DNA of 51,282 nt, taken from positions 1-51,282 of the forward strand of contig JANYCR010000240.1 in assembly GCA_025360185.1 (NCBI GenBank), written 5' to 3'. Position 1 is the stretch's first letter. Each line of letters begins with the position of its first letter. A program made the translations under genes and the position numbers. This stretch comes from Leptospiraceae bacterium (GTDB lineage Bacteria > Spirochaetota > Leptospiria > Leptospirales > Leptospiraceae). Shown in pieces: positions 8,449 through 17,085 of this stretch. Under the pieces are notes generated by a model. That model saw only the letters and a list, made by a program, of their open reading frames with translations. It did no database searches and was not told the DNA's origin.

Positions 8449-10989
8449 ATGAAAATTTTTGTGTATCTTTTGGCACTGCTAATTTCTTTTCCTATTTTAA
8501 GTAATCCCTTCAAGATTGATTTAACTCAAGAGTGTAATTTAGAAAAATGTGTTCCTCGAATTTGGTATTTGAATGATTCTTTCGATACAAAATTTCTTTC
8601 TATAACAGCCGCTCCAGAAAATTGGAAACAGGCAGATAAATTTCCAATCTGGTTGAATAAATTTTATCCTAAAAATGAATCTATCTGGACTTACACGATG
8701 ATTAGTTTTTTCGATGTTCCCGAAGATATTTCAATCAACAGGCAAACAGGGATTAAACTCGGCGAAATTGGTGAAGTCTTTGAAATTTATATCAATGGAA
8801 ACTTAGTAGTAAGCGAAGGAGAAATAAAGGATGGGAAAGTTACATTTCATAGAACTGTTCGCGGAAAGATTTATGAATTTGATAAAAGTTTTTTAAAGCC
8901 AAAGGATAATGCATTGCTGATAAAAATTTCCGGCGACCCGAGATTTGATCATACCGGATTTTATTTAACTAAAGGCTATCAAATTGGACTTTATGAAGAC
9001 TTACAGTACGAAGAGCAAGATAGAATTACTTTAATTCTAATTGGAATCTATCTTACAATTGGATTCTATCATCTATTTCTATTCACCAAGCGAAAAAAAG
9101 ATCGGTATAATCTTTATTATGCGATATATACAGTAGGGTTAGGAATATATATCTATACCAGAAGCTCGTCAATTTTTGAACACAACTGGGATACTACTTT
9201 GATTCAGCGTGTAGAATTATGCATATTATACCCTATAATATTTTTTAACCTTGCTCTACAAGAGGAGATTTTTTTTCATAAAATTAGAAGAATAACACTC
9301 TATTATGGATGGTTTTTATTCTTATGGTCTTTTCTTTCTATATTCCCTCCTATGTATATTGCTGAATATCTGCTTCGAGTTTGGCAGGTAAGCTTTATTA
9401 CCCTCGGTCTTGGAATTGCGATTAATATTTTATACACCTCTGTAAGGGATAGAATTCCGAATGCCAAAAGACTTATGTTTGGAATGATTTTTTTAACATC
9501 GTCTGCTTTATTCGATGTATTTGATTCACTTTTTCTGAATACTGGACTCGCATTTAGTAAATACGCATTTTTTCTATATGTATTTGGATTTGCAACCATC
9601 CTTGCAAATAATTTCATCCAAGTGCATAACGAAATTGAAAACTTAAATGATACGTTAGAAAAAAAAGTAGAAGATCGCACGAAGGAGCTAACATCTAGTT
9701 TGCAAAGAGTAAACGAATTAAAAAAACAGCAAGATGGAGATTACTATCTCACTTCTCTTTTGATTGATCCTTTAGGTGTAAATCATGCGGAAAAAGAAAT
9801 TATTAACGTTGAATTTTTACTCAAGCAAAAAAAGAAATTCAGTTTCAAAGGTAACGACTCGGAATTAGGTGGCGATTTATGTAGAACAGAAACCATTAAT
9901 CTAAAGAATCGATCCTTTACTGTATTCTTTAATGCTGATGCTATGGGAAAATCTATGCAAGGAGCAGGCGGAGCAATTGTAGTCGGAGCAGTATTTGATT
10001 CTATTATCGAAAGAGCGAAACTAAGTAAACTGGTGCAAAATTCTTATCCAGAGCGTTGGTTAAAAAATTCATTTGTCGAATTACATAAAGTATTCGAAAG
10101 TTTTGATTGCAGTATGTTAGTTTCTATTGTGGTTGGGCTAGTCGATAATTCATCGGGTCTAATTTATTATATCAACGCAGAGCATCCATACCCAGTTCTT
10201 TACCGCGACGGCAAAGCATCGTTTATCGGTGATGAATATATCTATAGAAAGTTAGGAATGCCAGTAAATGAAAACGCATATATTTGTGTTGAAACATTTC
10301 AAATGAAACAAGGTGATATTTTTATTTCTGGTTCAGACGGACGCGATGATGTTATTGTCACTAATTCTCTGGGTGAGAAAATATTAAACACGGACGAGAA
10401 AGCTTTTCTAAGAGTTGTAGAAAATGCAGAAGGTGATTTGAATGCAATATTAAAACTACTTACAAAAGATGGGGAGCTTACCGATGATCTGTCTTTATTA
10501 AGAATTAATTTGAATAAGAACCCTTTTCCATTTGAAATTGAAGATTTAGAAGATGTAATCAATTCAAATCCTACCATAGAAAAAATTGACCAAGAAGCAA
10601 TTGCTCTTGCGAATAATGAGTATTTACTTTCAAAAGTCACTGATATAAAAAAATTAAAGAATTTAATTTTTAATTATATTAAACTAGAAAAGTATCACGA
10701 AGCAGTTAAATTAGGTAAAGAATACCTGGATTTAATGCCAGCCGATATCAACATGATATACTTGATTTCGGAAAGCTTAAAGAGATTAAAACATTTTGAA
10801 GAAGCTATCGAACTAGGCGAGCGACTAAGACTCAGAAGAAAACAAAGTATAAATAATTTGATAAATCTGGCTGAGTGCTACACTGCTCTTAATCAATACG
10901 ATAGAGCAAAATTATTGCTGCATGACGTTCTTATATTAGAGAAAGATAATATTTCAGCGATTGAATTATTAGAAGGAATTAGCGTATAA
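8449..10989 (+). CDS. 7TM-DISM sensor with SpoIIE phosphatase and TPR domains
   Basis: Domains of this 846-residue protein in order: signal peptide (1-19); a beta-rich extracytoplasmic ligand domain (about 25-185); seven membrane helices of 7TMR-DISM type (about 190-395); a coiled coil (395-428); a PP2C-like SpoIIE phosphatase domain (about 440-690); and TPR-like helical repeats (about 700-846). Catalytic acidic residues are present: GGD (Asp476), ADAMGKS (Asp497) and GSDGRDD. Such proteins usually dephosphorylate an anti-sigma-factor antagonist in response to an outside signal, releasing an alternative sigma factor. No anti-sigma or antagonist gene is nearby, so the target is unknown. The 3' end overlaps tmk on the other strand by 11 bases. 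Confidence 0.88.
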   Translation: MKIFVYLLALLISFPILSNPFKIDLTQECNLEKCVPRIWYLNDSFDTKFLSITAAPENWKQADKFPIWLNKFYPKNESIWTYTMISFFDVPEDISINRQTGIKLGEIGEVFEIYINGNLVVSEGEIKDGKVTFHRTVRGKIYEFDKSFLKPKDNALLIKISGDPRFDHTGFYLTKGYQIGLYEDLQYEEQDRITLILIGIYLTIGFYHLFLFTKRKKDRYNLYYAIYTVGLGIYIYTRSSSIFEHNWDTTLIQRVELCILYPIIFFNLALQEEIFFHKIRRITLYYGWFLFLWSFLSIFPPMYIAEYLLRVWQVSFITLGLGIAINILYTSVRDRIPNAKRLMFGMIFLTSSALFDVFDSLFLNTGLAFSKYAFFLYVFGFATILANNFIQVHNEIENLNDTLEKKVEDRTKELTSSLQRVNELKKQQDGDYYLTSLLIDPLGVNHAEKEIINVEFLLKQKKKFSFKGNDSELGGDLCRTETINLKNRSFTVFFNADAMGKSMQGAGGAIVVGAVFDSIIERAKLSKLVQNSYPERWLKNSFVELHKVFESFDCSMLVSIVVGLVDNSSGLIYYINAEHPYPVLYRDGKASFIGDEYIYRKLGMPVNENAYICVETFQMKQGDIFISGSDGRDDVIVTNSLGEKILNTDEKAFLRVVENAEGDLNAILKLLTKDGELTDDLSLLRINLNKNPFPFEIEDLEDVINSNPTIEKIDQEAIALANNEYLLSKVTDIKKLKNLIFNYIKLEKYHEAVKLGKEYLDLMPADINMIYLISESLKRLKHFEEAIELGERLRLRRKQSINNLINLAECYTALNQYDRAKLLLHDVLILEKDNISAIELLEGISV

Positions 10990-11566
10990 TATGAGTTATA
11001 CACAACTCTTTTAATTTTATTTGTGGCATTGTTGCATCTAGCCTGAGTGCGTTTCTAGGAATAATTTTTTCATAAGCTTGACTGACCTTTTTTAAAGTCT
11101 CTAGATTCTCAAAATGCTCGGCTACATTTCTTCGTCTAGTTCGAGCAAGCGATATTTCCGGATTAATTTCTAGATAAATAACTAAGTCCGGGATTGGATA
11201 ATTTCGACTCAAGTTCATTTCTAAAATTTTTTCCGGCGAAATCGCTTCATCTGACTGGTAAGCAGCCATCGAATAAAAATATCGGTCGAGTATAACACTG
11301 TTACCCGCTTTAAGATTTGGATAGACATTTTTTTCTAGAGAATCGTTCCTGTCTACCAAGAACAACTCGATTTGCTCTTCTCTAGTCAAAGAAATTTCTT
11401 TTCGCAAAAATTTTCTAATTTTTATTCCAGTCTCAAAATTAGTAGGCTCATTAAATTTTACAATTGGAAAATTTCTTTCTACAAGCAAATGTAAAACCAT
11501 TGTAGATAGTGTGCTTTTTCCACTTCCATCAATTCCTTCGAAGACAATAAGCTTAGGTTTTCCCAA
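10979..11566 (-). CDS. tmk: Thymidylate kinase Tmk
   Basis: Phosphorylates dTMP to dTDP in the cytoplasm for DNA synthesis. The 195 residues carry Walker A (GIDGSGKST, 11-19), the nucleotide-binding DRYFYSMAAYQ motif, and an Arg-rich lid-like TRRRNVAEHFE segment. The start is TTG at 11566: a family-typical N-terminus (KLIVFEGIDG) follows directly and AGGG lies nine bases upstream, with no ATG available before the Walker motif. It is slightly shorter than the common 205-215 residues. The gene converges on the SpoIIE-family gene with an 11-base overlap. Confidence 0.94.
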   Translation of the reverse strand: MGKPKLIVFEGIDGSGKSTLSTMVLHLLVERNFPIVKFNEPTNFETGIKIRKFLRKEISLTREEQIELFLVDRNDSLEKNVYPNLKAGNSVILDRYFYSMAAYQSDEAISPEKILEMNLSRNYPIPDLVIYLEINPEISLARTRRRNVAEHFENLETLKKVSQAYEKIIPRNALRLDATMPQIKLKELCITHIIR

Positions 11567-11650
11567 AATCTTTTCCCTAAGACATTTAAAAACTAGGGCA
11601 ACTAAATGCCAAATGAAATTTAAGGAATGTAGTACGAAAAGAATTCTTAG

Positions 11651-11679
11651 TTGACATTGAATTTATTTTCCATAATAAT
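11651..11679 (+). promoter_or_regulatory. Near-consensus promoter with the start codon at the expected transcription start
   Basis: TTGACA at 11651-11656, a 17-base spacer, and AATAAT at 11674-11679. The ATG of the next gene begins at 11686, only six bases after the -10 box, where transcription is expected to begin, and there is no Shine-Dalgarno. This implies a leaderless mRNA. Confidence 0.65.
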
Positions 11680-11685
11680 TTATAT

Positions 11686-12102
11686 ATGGCGAATGTAGAA
11701 CCACAGGACTTAGTCTCTATTCTAAAAGAAAATCGAATTGATGAGTATAAAATTTCGGAGCAAAAGAAAATGCTTTCTCATATTTCGGAAGAAGCGATTA
11801 GGTTAAAATATAATTCTATTTCTCTTGATGTTAGTGAATTCGAGGATACTATACTACGAAAGGGAGTTTACTTTGCATTACTCGGAGCATTGTATGCATT
11901 TCACGATAGGGAACTTGATCCAATGGAAACTCAACACTCCCATTTATTTAAAGTTATTCGAGAAGATATAAAAAAAGTCTACGAGGAAATTTCTAATTCG
12001 TTAGTGAATGAAGAGACGTGGGTATTTGAAGCATTTGATTATGGTATAAAGCATGTCTATTACTTGGATTGGCAATTATACCTTTCCAAGATATGCTACT
12101 AA
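11686..12102 (+). CDS. Hypothetical helical protein, 138 aa
   Basis: I do not recognise a family. The 138 residues are mostly helical and acidic, without a signal peptide or membrane helix, and end with an aromatic-rich tail (HVYYLDWQLYLSKICY). A central short hydrophobic stretch (GVYFALLGALYAFHD) could be a buried helix. The upstream promoter is close to consensus and puts the transcription start at or next to the ATG, so the mRNA appears leaderless. It converges on map with a 4-base overlap. Codon use looks like that of its neighbours. Confidence 0.75.
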   Translation: MANVEPQDLVSILKENRIDEYKISEQKKMLSHISEEAIRLKYNSISLDVSEFEDTILRKGVYFALLGALYAFHDRELDPMETQHSHLFKVIREDIKKVYEEISNSLVNEETWVFEAFDYGIKHVYYLDWQLYLSKICY

Positions 12103-12854
12103 GAAGGAAGGGTTAATATCTCGTAACCTTTATTAGTTACTAAAACAGTATGCTCAAATTGCGCAGACCATTTTCCATCTTTCGTTCTAACTGTCCACTT
12201 ATCTGATTTAGAGACTACTACATTGTATGCCCCTAAGTTCACCATTGGCTCAATGGTAAATGTCATTCCTTCTTCTAATTTTGTGAGTAGTCGTGTTTGT
12301 TTAAAATGGGGAATCTGTGGATCTTCATGAAATTTTTTTCCAATCCCATGACCCATTAAATCACGGACAATTCCGTAGCCATTAGCCGTAAGAAATTCAT
12401 CAATAGCATTGGAAATATCATTCACGCGGTTACCCGGCTTTACCTGCTCAATTCCAATCCACATCGCTTTCTCTGTATCGACAACGAGCTTCTTGATTTC
12501 TGGTTTGACTTTACCCACTAAAAAAGTTTTCGATGTATCACCGTGATATCCATTTAAAATTGGAGTTACATCTATGTTAATAATATCTCCATCTTTTAAA
12601 AAATCGCTAGCTTTTGGAATCCCATGACAAACAACGTCGTTAACAGATGTGCAAATTGATTTTGGAAAGCCTTTATAATTTAGAGGAGCAGATACAGCCC
12701 CACGCTTGATCGTATACTCGTGGCAAAGATCATTTAGCTCCAGTGTGCTTACACCCGGCTTAACAAATGGCTCTATGAATTGCAAAAGTTCAGCGGCAAG
12801 TTTTCCTGCCGCTCTCATTTTTTCTATTTCAGCTTTATTTTTAATATGAACCAA
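12099..12854 (-). CDS. map: Methionine aminopeptidase, type I
   Basis: Removes the initiator methionine from new proteins. The 251 residues match the type I enzyme without an N-terminal extension. All five metal ligands are in place: Asp95, Asp106, His169, Glu202 and Glu234, in the motifs NIDVTPILNGYHGDTS, MGHGIGKKFHEDPQIPHF, FTIEPM and AQFEHTV; His79 (VCHGIP) lies in the substrate pocket. It starts 12 bases after the stop of the histone gene and is probably co-transcribed with it. In many bacteria map follows secY/adk; here it does not. Confidence 0.97.
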   Translation of the reverse strand: MVHIKNKAEIEKMRAAGKLAAELLQFIEPFVKPGVSTLELNDLCHEYTIKRGAVSAPLNYKGFPKSICTSVNDVVCHGIPKASDFLKDGDIINIDVTPILNGYHGDTSKTFLVGKVKPEIKKLVVDTEKAMWIGIEQVKPGNRVNDISNAIDEFLTANGYGIVRDLMGHGIGKKFHEDPQIPHFKQTRLLTKLEEGMTFTIEPMVNLGAYNVVVSKSDKWTVRTKDGKWSAQFEHTVLVTNKGYEILTLPS

Positions 12855-12866
12855 TTAATTTCTCAA

Positions 12867-13052
12867 CTAAAAGTCAGATGCTCTAACGGTAGATCTTTTA
12901 TTTGATTTAGTTCTTTCGATTGCCTCGTCTATTAAACGATATACTTTTTCGTTTAATCCCTCAACTACATCACTAGATGTCATAAGCTCTTTCGACTTAA
13001 TGTATTCTTTTACCTTACTTGAAACGATTAGAATTGATTTTTCTTCAGACAT
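12867..13052 (-). CDS. Bacterial histone-fold DNA-binding protein
   Basis: The 61 residues form a single histone fold: a short N-terminal helix (KVKEYIKS), a long central helix (about 26-50), and the C-terminal histone signature RxTxxxxD as Arg53, Thr55 and Asp60. Sequence and length match bacterial histones of the Bdellovibrio Bd0055 and Leptospira type (formerly DUF1931), shown in recent studies to be abundant chromatin proteins. It likely dimerises through the central helix and coats or wraps DNA. A strong ribosome site (AGAGGA, about 5 bases before ATG) suits high expression. map follows after 12 bases. The fold assignment is strong; abundance and essentiality are inferred from relatives. 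Confidence 0.9.
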   Translation of the reverse strand: MSEEKSILIVSSKVKEYIKSKELMTSSDVVEGLNEKVYRLIDEAIERTKSNKRSTVRASDF

Positions 13053-13316
13053 AAAATCCTCTTATTTTTGTGTTTATGTATCAAAGAAATCGAATATAGT
13101 TTTTTCGTAAATTAAGAAAAACACTATGAAAGTTTTTATAAAAAAAATATTAAATTTATTTGAGCGCATATTGCAAAATGAATGCAATTTATTCTTAAAC
13201 TACATAATATTTGCTTTACATTTTATCATATGCTTATACAATTTTACTTCCAATATGCCAAATTGAAAATCAATACTTTAGATTTTCTCGATAAAGAAAT
13301 ATTTAGGTAAACAAGA

Positions 13317-13550
13317 ATGGATACTACTAAAATTTTTAATATTATTCTCGGATTAAGTAATCAAGCTCTTGAAGAGGCTTATAAAACGCAAGCATCCTTC
13401 GAAAAAGAGTATCTCCGAATTTTAACTATTGGAAGCAATAATAATTCAGATCCTGCAGTTGCCCTTAGAGAAACAACAGAGAGAGTAATTATTTTTTTTG
13501 AAGATATTATATTCAGACTGACTACAGCCATTGATAAAAGAGTTAGTTAA
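13317..13550 (+). CDS. Hypothetical small helical protein, 77 aa
   Basis: Not recognised. The 77 residues are predicted to be almost entirely helical, with two amphipathic helices (about 3-35 and 46-73) around a short polar turn (GSNNNSDP), no signal peptide and no cysteine. It lies alone after a 264-base AT-rich gap divergent from the histone gene, and converges on the coiled-coil gene, whose stop is 10 bases away. A weak AGG lies about 8 bases before the ATG. The length, helical pattern and clean termination favour a real gene, but support is modest. Confidence 0.6.
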   Translation: MDTTKIFNIILGLSNQALEEAYKTQASFEKEYLRILTIGSNNNSDPAVALRETTERVIIFFEDIIFRLTTAIDKRVS

Positions 13551-13601
13551 AAATCTTTAGTTAACTCTTATTATTAATAATCGCATCGACTAAAGATTTT
13601 T
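13549..13601. terminator. Inverted repeat between convergent gene ends
   Basis: AAAAATCTTTAG at 13549-13560 is the exact reverse complement of 13590-13601. The 29-base loop is long, and the right arm lies in the last codons of the coiled-coil gene. A transcript from either direction could fold it. A weak terminator is possible. Confidence 0.4.
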
Positions 13602-16600
13602 CTAAATTTAATTTTTCTGCAATCGTGTCGGATGTCCAATCAAACTTCTCATATAAACTTAGTACTGTAGCTTTCTTTCTTTTTAGGATTTCTGTCGTGT
13701 CTTTATCTAGTTTAAAATTCTTAGAATGATTTTTAGTTCCAGTCGTAGAAGTTACAGCATCGACAACCACAAGGAAATCAGAAAGTTTATCAAACTTATC
13801 GTCTGCTTCTGCAAGTAGATTTTCGAATCCGCCCTTCATTTCTTCTGTTTCCATTTTTAGAGTTTCAATTCGCTTTTGCATAGTTGCAATTTGTTTATGG
13901 CGGGCAGACAAATCTACCATTAAGTTTTCCACTTTATCAAATTTAGATTCAATAGATTTCACATCTATATTTTTAGAATTCAATGATTGAACTTTTTCTT
14001 CGATCTGGTTTATTCCGTTTTCTAATTCTGATTCTCTAGACTCAATTTTTTCTACAGAACGAAGAACTTTTTGTACTCTATCATTGATTTCGAATGTAGA
14101 TTTGTTTGAGTTATTGAGTGATTGAGTTAAATCATTGATTCTTTCATTCACAATCTTCACTTCAGAGAGTTTAAATTCTAATTCATTTTGAATTCTTTCA
14201 ATTTCAATCAACTTTTGATCCACCGATGTAATCATGGAAATTTTATCATGCAAATCATCTGTACGTTGGTTTATTAAATCACAAACGTTAGTCGCACGGG
14301 CAAGCTCATTTTCAATCTGGTCAATCCTAAGTTTATGTGTTTCTAGAAGACGAAGCTCGGATTCCATTTCTTTCTTAGTGGATTTAATTAATTCTGCATG
14401 TTTCAAGAATTGATTTGCAGTTCCACCTTCTTGTTTTAAATGCTCAAGCATATTGCCAAGCTCTTTCATAGTGTCTTCTGACTCTCGGATGATTTGACGA
14501 GTTTTGTCAAAGAGTCCCGAATAAGACTGAATATCCTCAACTTTCGCAGAGATCATATCCAGAGTATTTTTTAGGTGGTTGCTTTCCTCTTGCACATATT
14601 CTGATAAGCCTTTTTTGATTTCGACAACTTTATCTAAATCAGTGTCGATGCTATTCTTGATGCGTAAAAATTCTTCTCTCGTTTTGGAGAACTCATCGCG
14701 GTTCATATCTAGGAAATTGCTATTTGATTTTTCAATGTCACGGAAAGTTTTTTGAATCTGAGAATTGAAAGAAGTGATTTGTCTATCACTATCTTCCTTC
14801 GCATTCTTGAGAGTATGCTCAATATTTTGTTTTACATCCTGCACATAACTTGTAATGCGAGATTCCAATTTACCGAGTTGTAATTGTCCCTTATCCATGA
14901 GAACTGTGAGTTGACGAGAAATTCTTTCGTCAATTGTTTGCGTAAGCTTATCAATTTTCTCTTCTTGTTTTTCGAGAAGATTCATTCCTGCTTTTTGAAT
15001 ATCTTCAAGAAGTTCTTCGGACTCGTAACGAACCTTTTCAAGTTTGTTTTGTAAATCACGATAAAGTTTTTCCCCATATTCAGAAAGAAGTGACTCTTGT
15101 TTTTCATAAAGATTGAGTCCAGCTTTTTGAATTCTGCCTAATACAGAATCAACTTCTTCCTGAGATTTCTTCACTTTGCCTTGAACCTCGGAAACAATTC
15201 CATCTGTTTGAGATGCAAGTGCTTCCGAATGTTTTTTGAGAATAGCGTCTAATTGAGATTTGCCTGAATTAAATTCATTTCTAAATATATCAGAAAGTTC
15301 TTTCCCTTCTATATGAATATCTTTTAATCTTTCCACAAGGCTATCCATATCACGCTGGGTTCTAGATTTAATTTTTTCTAATTCTAGATTCCATCCCTCA
15401 ATGAATATTTCTATTTTGCCGTCAGTCTTGAGTTTTTCCCTGTCAAGATTTTCTACTACACTACTTACTTCTGATTCTACTTGTTTTACAATGTCTTTCG
15501 CACTTTCAAGCAATGCATTTTTTAAATCATAGAAGTAATCGTCTACAGTTTTAATTTTGTGTAATGTATCTTTTCCGAGTTCGCGGATTTTTAGTTCTAC
15601 CGCAGCGATGTCATCTAAGATTTCACTTTTCTTTTTACCGTGAAGCGTAACTAGACTGTCTTCGAGTTCATTTTTTAAAGCAATGAATCTATCGCGAGTA
15701 TTGTGTTCGATTTGATTGGAAACACGACTCATTTCTGATTCGAAATTCTTTAAGCTATCAACGATAGAATCTTTTTTGTTTTCTGTTTCTTCGTGGAAAG
15801 TTTCTTTGATTCGCTGAAATTCATCCTGGAATTTTACAATTTCTTTTACTAGTTCCGCTTTCTTAAAATCCGCTTCGCGTAATAACTTGTTATCCGCTTC
15901 TAAGTATTTTTCCTGAAACAATTGAATGTTAGAAGTAATGCTATCAGCCTGACGACGGGTATCATTTAACAATTCATCTCTTCGTGTCATTGTCTCAAGA
16001 CTCATGCTTTCAATTTCTGCTCGAATAGAATCAACTTCCATTTTGAGTCCACCCAGGATCGCTTCTTTCCCATGATTTACTTGATCCAAAATAGATTCAA
16101 ATCTGTCTTGGAATTTCTTTTCGAAGAAACCAAGTTTGTCTTGCACGATGCCAGCAACAGATTCTGCTTTTTCTTCGAAACGAGTATCTAGTTTTTCAAT
16201 TTTTTCAGCAATGGCTTCTGACGAATCTCGATAACGAGTAATTCTTACTTCGAGAGATTTTTCTGATTCACGCACAAATGTATTATAGTCGTCTAATTTT
16301 GCATTGGCTAATTCTACTTTGCCTACAGTCTCTTCTGCCATGAACTCAACTTCTGATTTAAGCTTTTCTTTGAAGGAATTTAAAACGGAATTTAAGGATT
16401 CATCTACTTTATCGGATTTTGCCTCAAGAAGTGATTCTAGTTCCACGATCTTAGTTGCAAGTGATTCTAAAATGTCTTGTGTTCTATTTGTAAGAGTATC
16501 ATTGAACGAGCGGACAATCCCGTTTACCTCTTCGCGCACTTCTTTAATGTCGCGCTCAACGTCTTTGATATTTTCTCTTTGGGATTGAATGACTTGCATT

Positions 16601-16986
16601 CCTTCTTGGATATATTCTGCTTCGTGGCGAATTTCCGAAGCGAGGGTAACAACGTTTTTTAAATCATCGGAAATATTATCCAGATACTCCTTGTTAGCCT
16701 TAAGAGTCTCCATTAGATTTCTGGTTTCATTTGCCTTAGCTTCTAAATCGGCAATCACTTTCCGAGCTTGCTTGCCCATGATGTCTAGGTCAATGGTTGT
16801 ATCCTTTACAGCTTGAATACCAGCCATTGCTGCTTGATTAATGTCTTCATTCATTTTAGTTGAATGTTTTTTGATCTGGCTGAGTCGATAGTTCGACCTA
16901 TCCAATTTTCTAAATAATAGAATTACGATTACGCTCGCGATAAACGGAAATAGAAGCTCTGAACCCATATATATAGTATGTCCCAT
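13561..16986 (-). CDS. Giant membrane-anchored coiled-coil protein (SpiroCoCo-like)
   Basis: The 1141 residues have one N-terminal membrane helix (about 9-25, LLFPFIASVIVILLF) followed by basic residues, then about 1000 residues of nearly continuous coiled coil, rich in Glu, Lys and Leu. The last 55 residues form a globular HTH-like region (KRKKATVLSLYEKFDW...IAEKLNLEKSLVDAI). Architecture and composition match the spirochaete coiled-coil family that databases call SpiroCoCo. Near the middle the motif IQKAGLNLYEKQE recurs as IQKAGMNLLEKQE 44 residues later, four 11-residue turns. Likely role: a long cytoplasmic scaffold tethered to the inner membrane, perhaps linked to cell shape or the flagellar apparatus; that is inference. 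No good ribosome site precedes the ATG. Confidence 0.82.
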   Translation of the reverse strand: MGHTIYMGSELLFPFIASVIVILLFRKLDRSNYRLSQIKKHSTKMNEDINQAAMAGIQAVKDTTIDLDIMGKQARKVIADLEAKANETRNLMETLKANKEYLDNISDDLKNVVTLASEIRHEAEYIQEGMQVIQSQRENIKDVERDIKEVREEVNGIVRSFNDTLTNRTQDILESLATKIVELESLLEAKSDKVDESLNSVLNSFKEKLKSEVEFMAEETVGKVELANAKLDDYNTFVRESEKSLEVRITRYRDSSEAIAEKIEKLDTRFEEKAESVAGIVQDKLGFFEKKFQDRFESILDQVNHGKEAILGGLKMEVDSIRAEIESMSLETMTRRDELLNDTRRQADSITSNIQLFQEKYLEADNKLLREADFKKAELVKEIVKFQDEFQRIKETFHEETENKKDSIVDSLKNFESEMSRVSNQIEHNTRDRFIALKNELEDSLVTLHGKKKSEILDDIAAVELKIRELGKDTLHKIKTVDDYFYDLKNALLESAKDIVKQVESEVSSVVENLDREKLKTDGKIEIFIEGWNLELEKIKSRTQRDMDSLVERLKDIHIEGKELSDIFRNEFNSGKSQLDAILKKHSEALASQTDGIVSEVQGKVKKSQEEVDSVLGRIQKAGLNLYEKQESLLSEYGEKLYRDLQNKLEKVRYESEELLEDIQKAGMNLLEKQEEKIDKLTQTIDERISRQLTVLMDKGQLQLGKLESRITSYVQDVKQNIEHTLKNAKEDSDRQITSFNSQIQKTFRDIEKSNSNFLDMNRDEFSKTREEFLRIKNSIDTDLDKVVEIKKGLSEYVQEESNHLKNTLDMISAKVEDIQSYSGLFDKTRQIIRESEDTMKELGNMLEHLKQEGGTANQFLKHAELIKSTKKEMESELRLLETHKLRIDQIENELARATNVCDLINQRTDDLHDKISMITSVDQKLIEIERIQNELEFKLSEVKIVNERINDLTQSLNNSNKSTFEINDRVQKVLRSVEKIESRESELENGINQIEEKVQSLNSKNIDVKSIESKFDKVENLMVDLSARHKQIATMQKRIETLKMETEEMKGGFENLLAEADDKFDKLSDFLVVVDAVTSTTGTKNHSKNFKLDKDTTEILKRKKATVLSLYEKFDWTSDTIAEKLNLEKSLVDAIINNKS

Positions 16987-17085
16987 GCTAAGAGTTAAGA
17001 ATTATGTCTAATTTTGCAACAAAAATTTATGTCTCATTAAAAAATATTGAAAAAATGCGATTAGTTTATGCGTCGGTTATTATTC

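Noticed and set aside
13126-13266. 46-codon ORF between the histone gene and the 77-aa gene
   Set aside because: It has no ribosome site, an AT-rich composition like the surrounding gap, and no recognisable feature; chance is likely.
16304-16816. Three overlapping ORFs on the plus strand inside the coiled-coil gene
   Set aside because: They are antisense shadows of the Glu/Lys-rich coding sequence, without ribosome sites or family resemblance.
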